A DNA stretch of 64,000 nt from contig JAQFVV010000017.1 in the NCBI GenBank assembly GCA_028023455.1, positions 6,602,098 through 6,666,097 of the forward strand. The letters run 5' to 3'. This document shows positions 58,966 to 64,000 of this stretch, one piece after another. The notes below the pieces were generated by a model. That model made no database searches and had not been told where the DNA came from. It worked only from the letters and a program-made list of their open reading frames with translations. Made by a program: the position numbers and the translations under genes. Numbering within the stretch: position 1 is the first letter of the stretch; every line of letters begins with the position of its first letter. This stretch comes from Epiperipatus broadwayi. Lineage: Eukaryota; Onychophora; Udeonychophora; Euonychophora; Peripatidae.

Positions 58966-61900
58966 CATAAGTAGTATGATAAAAACAGTGATGAAATTAG
59001 ATTAAAATAATTTGCTGTCGAAAGCCATAACAGAACAATATATATATAATCATAGAATTCCTCTCTACAGAGCAGAGAAATTTCCTTAAAAAATCAATTA
59101 CAATATTTGATAATTATACATGAGTAATAATTGGCCCATATAGAAATAATGTCATCCATAGATTTAGTAAAAAAAAAAAAAACCTTATTTAAATTACACA
59201 CGATTTTAAGAGATTCATTAGCCTATTTGGAATAATAATAAATGTTAATCTTTTGATAGGACATACCCATTCCAGTATATAGTAAAATTTTGTTTTCACA
59301 AGGGAATCAGCTCCCAAGACATTAATAGAAATAGCAGACAGAGAAGTAACATTATTATTGCAAATAACTGACCATGAGCAGACTGCAGCATAGGAAATGT
59401 ACCATCCCATTAACATCCAGGAAATATAAACACATATATTAGTGAGTGCAACACAAACAGAAATACCTACAGCATTAATATATCAATAAATTGTATACAA
59501 ACTGATGAACATTATAACAAATCAAAGTACATTACTCTTAACAAGATAAACAAAAAAGAAAGCATTCCACAAATCACATAATAGGTGTTGGAGACAAGGA
59601 AAAGAACAATTTAGTTAACATGGAATGGTAGATTAAGAGCACTAAAACTGCACCAAGTATTTTTGAGACAAGTTTGGAAGGAAAAGCAACATATATAGAG
59701 GGATAATCTCTATCAATAAATAGAAAACTACGCATATCCTCATACAAGAAGAGAGGAAGACATAAACTATTAAGTCTCACAAATCATGGAGAGTCTCTCA
59801 TGAACCTAGATGAGAAAAGAGATGTTGGAGTTTAGAAACCAATTGAAAGAAATACAATTGGAACAGAAGATGAAAACATAATCATACATCAAGGTAGGAA
59901 AAAACAGGAAAAATTGATAATGGAAAAGGTCAGAAAATGGAAGTCAAATTAAATCAGTCTTAAGAATAGACAGTCCAAAGCAAAAAGCCAAATGGTTAAC
60001 AAAAAAAAAAATTAATGGAACACCAAGTGGAATGATAGTTGTAATTATAGATTTTAGTAATTTTTTTTTTACTTCTAAGGGGAAAACTTAGGATTAACTC
60101 ATTTACGCAAAAACAAAAATTATTTCAATTGCTAAGATGGATAGCATTATACATTTATATGTTCTTGGATTCCTGAAAGTCAAAATATTTTATTGGTTTC
60201 CAGTTAAGTCTATGAGGATATCTAAATTGACATGGATATTCACTTTTTTCAAGATCCTTATTACATCCTGGAGGTAATGGAATAAGAATTGCAAGAAATT
60301 GTCCATATCTCGGTAACAATATAATATGCAACAATTATAATGAATATTAATCTACTTATAAATTTAATCTGGCCCAGCTATATTAAACAGATTAATATTG
60401 ATATTAAAATCAACGATCTTCTTCACACTCAGCAGTTCTCCTAGGAATTATTAATATATCAAATATTTGTACCAAAATGTAATCACATGCCCTGATGTTT
60501 TAGTGCATTGGTAGAGAGTCGACTCTGGAGCCTAAATTCTTGGGTCGATTCCAGTTTTGATATTTCTGATGCCTGAGATTCTTATGAACTCCGAACAATA
60601 AAGATATTGATTCGCTGACCTTTTTTCCCACTGCAACACTGAAAGATCTTCATCCCTGATTGACCTAGTCTTTTTACTTCCCAGCACTTCACTAACATAT
60701 GCATATCTCATTCCATTCCTCACCATTATCATATTGCTCTGCAGTTATCAGTGACATAGACCTACTTTTGAGTAGAATATCAAAGCAGAGTAGAACTACT
60801 ACTTCAGAATTCTTCTTTTAGAAAAATATATCTAGCTGTTCAAAATGAAGCAACTAACTAGCCAATATAAACATAGTCTGTGTTTGCAAATATTCTGCAA
60901 ACAGAAAATTATGTTATCAGATCAACCATTTCACTAACAAAATTTTTATACAAATGAATTTCATAAGAGGATTACTCAATGTTCTTCATAAAAAGACAAG
61001 AACATATCCTTAATTAAAGTCATAATGGGAAATATACAATAGCATTGTAGGAAACTATAAGAGAGTATAATCGTTAAAAAAAAAAAAAAGCACCACCAGC
61101 TAACCTGCATACATGGATAAAACAATACTTAAGATATGTATTAGGTTGTCCATTTTTGAAACATGACTCCCCTTAGCTATAATCATTGAAGGGTTTACTA
61201 TAACAGGAGACAGCTTTTGTGAATCACTAGTCCATCATAAGCAAAAATTCCCTGCAAAGAGAATGGATTGCACTAGGTTTTCTCCTCTTTTTGGGAGATT
61301 CTGAAGAATAAGTAAGAACTATTTAGTCTAAATGATGTTGCAGTAAAATTAGTCACAATTCAAGACTCATGACATTCAGGAATACAAAGCATTTTAAGAT
61401 TGCTTTTTGCTCATAATCTCTGCTGACAGAGATAGATTTTCTCTCAAGAAGAATCTGTAATTCAAGGTTTATACACGATATCACTGGTTCTTTTTTTTTT
61501 CGTAAGTCACAACTCTATTCCCTCTAAATAAGGACTAATATCCATTTGACTAATAGGTATAAAATTATTAGAATTTGTTACAAAAAAATAGAATTCTATT
61601 TTCTACCCAGTTTGCAAGAAAGAAAAATCAGTTGACCAAACTGCATTTTTATTCCAAATAATACTTGACTAAGTTTGAAACATAAGCCAAATTAATCCTA
61701 CATTGGCACATTACCTTGGTGCAAATCAGTATACCATTATGAACATTGTCAGAAATGGCAACACTAACATTTTTTTTTTTTATCTATTTAATGCAACCCT
61801 CATTGTGGCTAGAGAAATACTTGTTACACTTCCTGGAAAGGTATCAGTAACCTTTATTCATACTAACCAATCCCACAAGGTTCATCACTCACTATTTACA

Positions 61901-62790
61901 ACATACATATTTTTTTTACTACCTGCCATAGAAAGAGAAATTTAAGGAAAATTAATATCAACAATAAACATTCAAAGTATCCAAGATTATCTATATGAAA
62001 AAACATCTTTGCATTTCTCACATAAAAAAAACATCCCATTTCTGCTAGACATTTAGAAAAACACACTAATAAATACCAATCCAATTCTGAATGAAAATAT
62101 CCTATGGCTGGCCAGCAAAAAGTATGAAAACAGCAGATCTGAATATTCCAAGATAAATCATTCAAATTTTTTCAGTGTTATGTTCTGTCTTAGTTCTTTG
62201 GCTTGCATGAACAGTTATCTCATCTCCAAATAAAATGTATCTATCAGTATACTCAAAGATGTCTCTTTTCAAACATTTGTCATCATATAGAACTACTTAA
62301 TCCATAGTTTAATTCCAAAAATAATTTGTCTCTAACATTTACACAATATGTAGAAAACTTATGAACAAATAAAACTGTAGACATTTCACTTCAAAAACTA
62401 TAATTTCCCATAGATAAAAAATGGTCTAGGATTACACTCTTTACAAAGGCTATGATAACATAACATTAATTCTGCTACCATCAAAAATCAACTACTAGGG
62501 GGCAAATAGGCTAATTAAACCTAAATCTTTATGTGACCACTAGTATTCTCATTCTTGAAATAAATGTTAAAGAGATTTTGACATTGGTCATTGGAGGCAA
62601 AAAAAAATTTATTCTTTTACTCAAACTCAATCTAAATGTACTTACAACACATTTTAAAATAGAGAATTCTCTAAGAACACATTGGTCTCATAAATTATAA
62701 TTTCATTTAGAAAAACAGAAATGACTTCAAAATCTCATTAGCTTCACAGAAGACCTTTTTTTAGAGCCTTCCCCATTGCACAAAGTGTAT
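58966..62790. other. Intron 3 distal part, nothing secure
   Basis: AT-rich intronic DNA. Short frames at 59189, 59574, 60532, 61703 and 61896 show no domain. Patches near 59570-59950 and 61200-61300 are slightly less AT-rich and could be eroded coding relics, but no motif supports a name. No SRPK exon 4 was found. Confidence 0.5.
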
Positions 62791-62794
62791 ATTG

Positions 62795-64000
62795 TGTGAT
62801 ATGATGTGATGTGATGCACTGTGACTTCTCCTTAAACGGAGTCAGGAATCTCTCAGCAGCTATGCCCAGAGAAACCTGTTAGCCATTTTACCTTCTCTTT
62901 CCATTCACCACCTTAAGTTTTCCCATAATCTGCTCCATCCCATTTCCACAACATAATCTTTGTCAACGCCATGACCTTCATATCTAAATCCCCCTTTTCC
63001 CAAACCTAGCATAAAAACCAATAACTCACTTTCTGAATAATCACTTTGTTCATATTTAATCTTCCATAATTTCATTATTTGTACCCTTTCTGCTTCCAAG
63101 CATTTACATTGTACTAACAGATGCCTACACAACTTGCAGACTAAATCACCCATATTTTTCCATTTACGTGTATATTCCCTTGTTGCTAAAGATCCCATTC
63201 GAGCCTTAAACAATAAACTACTTTCTGTACTATTATCATAAATTAACTCACGCCCAATATTCCGTTTACTTCTATATATATTTAAACTCGTTTTACTCTC
63301 CATACTAGTTCTCCATCTCTCCAACTCCCTATTCTTTATTAATGCATCTATTCTTCTATCCCATTTCCTTATCACTAAAACACTCAACAATTCTCCACAT
63401 CCCACCTTTTGTACAAGTATACTGACATATATTCTTTATCCAAATTTCTGCATGCCGCATTACCTTTTTCACCCATCTTGTTACCTGCCCTTTACTTGTA
63501 ACCCAATTAAATACTATTTTGGCTATTCTTTTATTATCCATAAACTGCAATCTACCAAACATTTTCAATTTGCTTTTGGCATCCCTCATGTAAAAACTTG
63601 ACCATCCCATTTTTCTTTGAATTGCCTCCTTTGCTGTCCACACCTCTGCATCTAATGCATGTCTTCATATTTCCCTTTGTACTTTTTCTAAGTAATCTAA
63701 TACCCCTTTACTAACACACAATGCATCATTGCCATATGTTAACCCTACTATTGCCACTCCCTTCTATACAATTCTAGCTACATCATATTTATTATATGAA
63801 AACACTGTTAATTTCTTTATCAATCCCTTTCTTTTCTTTGCTTCATTTATCAAGTTTTTCTCCCATTCATCCAAGCAATTTTTCTTATTACTCAAGATGA
63901 TTCCCAAATATCTATAACTATTCACCACACTTAACTTTATATCCCCCAATAAGAAATCTTTTGTCTTCTATTTCCCTAGTATTCACCATCATTATATTTG
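62795..64000 (-). pseudogene. LINE copy 3, continues past the window end
   Basis: Same family and orientation as the copies at 7.0 and 53 kb. Minus-strand frames include SYRYLGIILSNKKNCLDEWE (63949-63764), MGWSSFYMRDAKSKLKMFG (63643 onwards) and DNSTESSLLFKARMGSL (63405-62905). About 12 residues are missing around the Cys/His knuckle (KLCRHLLVQC). A GATGT pentamer repeat forms the 3' tail at 62797-62816. The reverse transcriptase catalytic part would lie beyond 64000. Frameshifts show it is inactive. Confidence 0.85.

Overview
The window is one strand of a strongly AT-rich eukaryotic (animal) genome carrying the 5' part of a single recognisable gene, an SR-protein kinase (SRPK), on the + strand. 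Two exons are certain from their protein: 22853-22959, the acidic N-terminal motif ending DYCKG, and 45204-45312, the start of the kinase domain with the glycine loop GWGHFSTVW. Both have canonical GT/AG borders in matching phase. A third, short first coding exon (Met-Ser-Arg) is inferred at 2249-2256 inside a GC-rich patch. The introns are about 20.6 kb, 22.2 kb and more than 18.7 kb. Very long introns, low GC and the retroelement set point to an invertebrate. The abundant LINE resembles elements common in chelicerates, but the taxon cannot be fixed from this window.

The introns are packed with transposable-element remains. There are three antisense copies of one LINE (7.0-8.6, 53.0-54.4 and 62.8-64.0 kb), two RTE-like LINE relics, another LINE 3' end inserted in a dead mariner, a Penelope-like GIY-YIG fragment, a Merlin/ISXO2-like transposase relic, a complete non-autonomous hAT element with an 8-bp target-site duplication (TSD), a pogo/Tigger-like element, two tRNA-derived SINEs with perfect TSDs, a retroposed tRNA-Gly and several fold-back elements.

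The most interesting content is a set of small non-coding repeat families that carry hammerhead ribozymes (HHR). HH1 is a 1.2-kb array of a 410-424 bp unit at 39.1-40.3 kb, with a truncated solo copy at 49.1 kb. HH3 is a 540-bp element of 1.16 units at 36.8 kb, with its ribozyme on the minus strand. HH2 is dispersed at 8.6, 15.8, 17.1, 44.0, 44.4 and 54.4 kb, with one intact ribozyme core on the minus strand at 15941-15980. Each shows the CUGANGA and GAAA cores, pairing stem I arms and a very short palindromic stem III. A related inverted element at 24.3 kb has a fourth, weaker hammerhead. These insertions carry 11-15 bp TSDs around whole tandem or head-to-head inverted multimers, so each multimer arrived in one event. 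This is what one expects from reverse transcription of multimeric or circular ribozyme RNA, as in metazoan 'retrozymes'. A Penelope-like element is a plausible helper, because that class is known to carry hammerheads and a GIY-YIG fragment lies in the same intron.

Everything outside the SRPK exons appears to be intronic or upstream sequence. No other host protein-coding gene was recognised.
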